Shown here: one piece after another, positions 62,987 through 64,000 of the stretch
How positions within the stretch are numbered: the stretch's first letter is position 1
Layout: the number at the start of each line of letters is the position of its first letter
Assembly: GCF_001045445.1 (NCBI RefSeq)
Contig: NZ_LFNF01000005.1
Span: 186,001 to 250,000, forward strand
DNA: 64,000 nucleotides
Reading direction: 5' to 3'
DNA from: Chryseobacterium sp. BLS98
GTDB taxonomy: Bacteria > Bacteroidota > Bacteroidia > Flavobacteriales > Weeksellaceae
Translations under genes and position numbers: made by a program
Notes under the pieces: generated by a model
Told to the model about the DNA's origin: nothing
Database searches by the model: none
The model's input: the letters and a program-made list of their open reading frames with translations, nothing else

Positions 62987-63709
62987 TTAAATCAATTTCC
63001 TTGCTTTCTCCAGATCTTCGGGGGTATCGATCCCTACTCCAATGAAATTGGTTTCTATTAATTTGATCTTCATTCCGTATTCCAGGTAACGGATACATTC
63101 GATCTTTTCTGATATTTCAAGAGGCTTCATTTCCAGCTTGGAGAACTGAAGCAGTGCATGTTTTCTGAAAGCATATACTCCAATGTGCTTAAAATAGCTC
63201 ACATCATAAGAAACCTCTCTGTGAAAAGGAATTACAGAACGGCTGAAATAAAGCGCAAATCCATTATTGTCTGTAATTACCTTTACATTATTCGGATTTT
63301 CAATTTCTTCTTTTTCCGTTAGCTTTATCTTTAATGAAGCGAGCGAAATTTCCTGGTTATCATCTTCTTTAAAAACTTCAATAAGCTGCTTTAAAGGCTC
63401 TAGTTTAAGGAAAGGTTCGTCACCCTGGACATTGATAACAATATCACAGTCGATATTCTGCACAGCCTCTGCAATACGGTCGCTACCGGTTTCATGCTGG
63501 CCGGTCATAACCGCTTTTCCACCATTCTTTACAATTTCATCAAAGATAATTGGTGAATCCGTAGCCACAAATACTTCATCGAACAGCCCGGTTTCTGCAA
63601 CATTCTGATAGGTGGTCATGATGACTGTTTTTTCACCCAACATCTGCATAAGCTTTGCCGGAAAACGGCTGGCTTCGTAACGTGCGGGAATGACGGCTAT
63701 GATTTTCAT
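62987..63709 (-). CDS. kdsB: 3-deoxy-manno-octulosonate cytidylyltransferase (KdsB)
   Basis: 240 residues. [55 protein letters not shown] and VQGDEPFL are diagnostic. It transfers CMP from CTP to Kdo for lipopolysaccharide synthesis, downstream of KdsA (encoded at 40365). Confidence 0.96.
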   Translation of the reverse strand: MKIIAVIPARYEASRFPAKLMQMLGEKTVIMTTYQNVAETGLFDEVFVATDSPIIFDEIVKNGGKAVMTGQHETGSDRIAEAVQNIDCDIVINVQGDEPFLKLEPLKQLIEVFKEDDNQEISLASLKIKLTEKEEIENPNNVKVITDNNGFALYFSRSVIPFHREVSYDVSYFKHIGVYAFRKHALLQFSKLEMKPLEISEKIECIRYLEYGMKIKLIETNFIGVGIDTPEDLEKARKLI

Positions 63710-63762
63710 TGATAAATTATTAAAGTTAATACAACTTGATTATATTATATCTTATTTTCAAA

Positions 63763-63844
63763 AACGCTTCGACTCCGCTCAGCGTGACACTGCTAACTGT
63801 AACTGTTTGTGAAAACGTGTCATGCTGAGCGGAGCCGAAGCATT
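63763..63844. repeat. Imperfect 28-bp inverted repeat (same family as 61476)
   Basis: Arms 63763-63790 and 63817-63844 match with three mismatches and share the CTTCGACTCCNCTCAGCGTGAC core with the element at 61476-61558. It lies upstream of kdsB and downstream of the truncated gene at the window end. Confidence 0.85.
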
Positions 63845-63909
63845 TATTTTTATCATGTAATAGTGTAATGATTTATTTTGTAAACCATTACGCTGTTTTT
63901 ACATTAAAA

Positions 63910-64000
63910 CTATTTAAGATTGTTCAGTGCATTTTCCAATTTAGGAAGCATCACTTTGATCTCATCAACAGCCAAACCACCTACGGAAGCACGGAACCAA
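63910..64000 (-). CDS. C-terminal end of an unidentified protein, N-terminus beyond window
   Basis: A minus-strand frame ends in TAG at 63910-63912 and reads WFRASVGGLAVDEIKVMLPK then LENALNNLK. The FRASVGGL segment followed by a helix with regularly spaced acidic and hydrophobic residues is compatible with the end of a PLP-dependent aminotransferase, but 29 residues are not enough to decide. Confidence 0.55.
   Translation of the reverse strand, partial: WFRASVGGLAVDEIKVMLPKLENALNNLK

Overview
The window looks like a chromosomal segment from a Chryseobacterium-type flavobacterium (Bacteroidota, Weeksellaceae). The evidence is AT-rich DNA, Bacteroidota promoter boxes of the TAnnTTTG type with an upstream TTG, few Shine-Dalgarno sites and a short primary sigma factor lacking region 1.1. 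Further support comes from TonB-dependent and other flavobacterial outer membrane proteins, secreted proteins opening with a QVGINT motif, HYC_CC_PP and DUF3347 copper proteins, a T6SS of subtype iii, and a probable sulfonolipid gene pair. No rRNA, tRNA, CRISPR array or complete insertion sequence was seen.

Layout: 1-1947 holds a truncated outer membrane beta-barrel receptor and two unlisted short Cys-rich peptides with LSRE(Q/Y)LK leaders. 2166-5513 is a three-hydrolase run divergent from an Lrp regulator. 5653-10685 carries regulators, a hotdog thioesterase, a creatininase-like amidohydrolase and a divergent MFS/AraC pair. 11375-15955 is an accessory block: a membrane-anchored AraC-type regulator, an unknown secreted protein, a QVGINT surface protein and two transposase-like HTH proteins, bracketed by two decayed symE toxin relics in the same orientation. 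16107-17841 is an XRE regulator followed by an AbiH-family phage-defence gene. 17962-20657 is an ArsR-SRPBCC-YdeI-DoxX-DUF4256 run with a visible ArsR-type operator.

20948-25891 contains a lipoprotein, threonine aldolase, a DtxR regulator, a secreted gluzincin protease and a class V aminotransferase. 25962-29027 is a T6SS-iii fragment (tssG-tssN-tssK). 29403-32660 has an S1/P1 nuclease, a 7-bp tandem repeat, rpoD and two unknown genes. 32667-40186 holds a chromate transporter, a copper-handling group (a large multicopper oxidase with metal-binding and C-terminal barrel-like parts, DUF3347, HYC_CC_PP) and a TonB-dependent receptor. 40365-43886 has kdsA, an AraC regulator and a tightly coupled SDR plus exported acetolactate decarboxylase. 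43944-49648 has DUF1697 and two large polytopic glycosyltransferase-like proteins.

49871-52261 is a cysteine-synthase-like/alpha-oxoamine synthase pair best explained as cysteate synthase plus cysteate acyltransferase of sulfonolipid synthesis. It is followed by an EamA transporter and a B12-type radical SAM protein. 55875-64000 is mostly housekeeping: atpD-atpC, ribF, YjbR, an NAD(P)-binding protein, VOC, a lipoprotein glutathione peroxidase and kdsB, with two long dispersed inverted repeats. Many gene ends are marked by clear hairpin terminators. Several genes use TTG or GTG starts, and several starts given here are shortened to an internal ATG or TTG that fits a signal peptide or family N-terminus.
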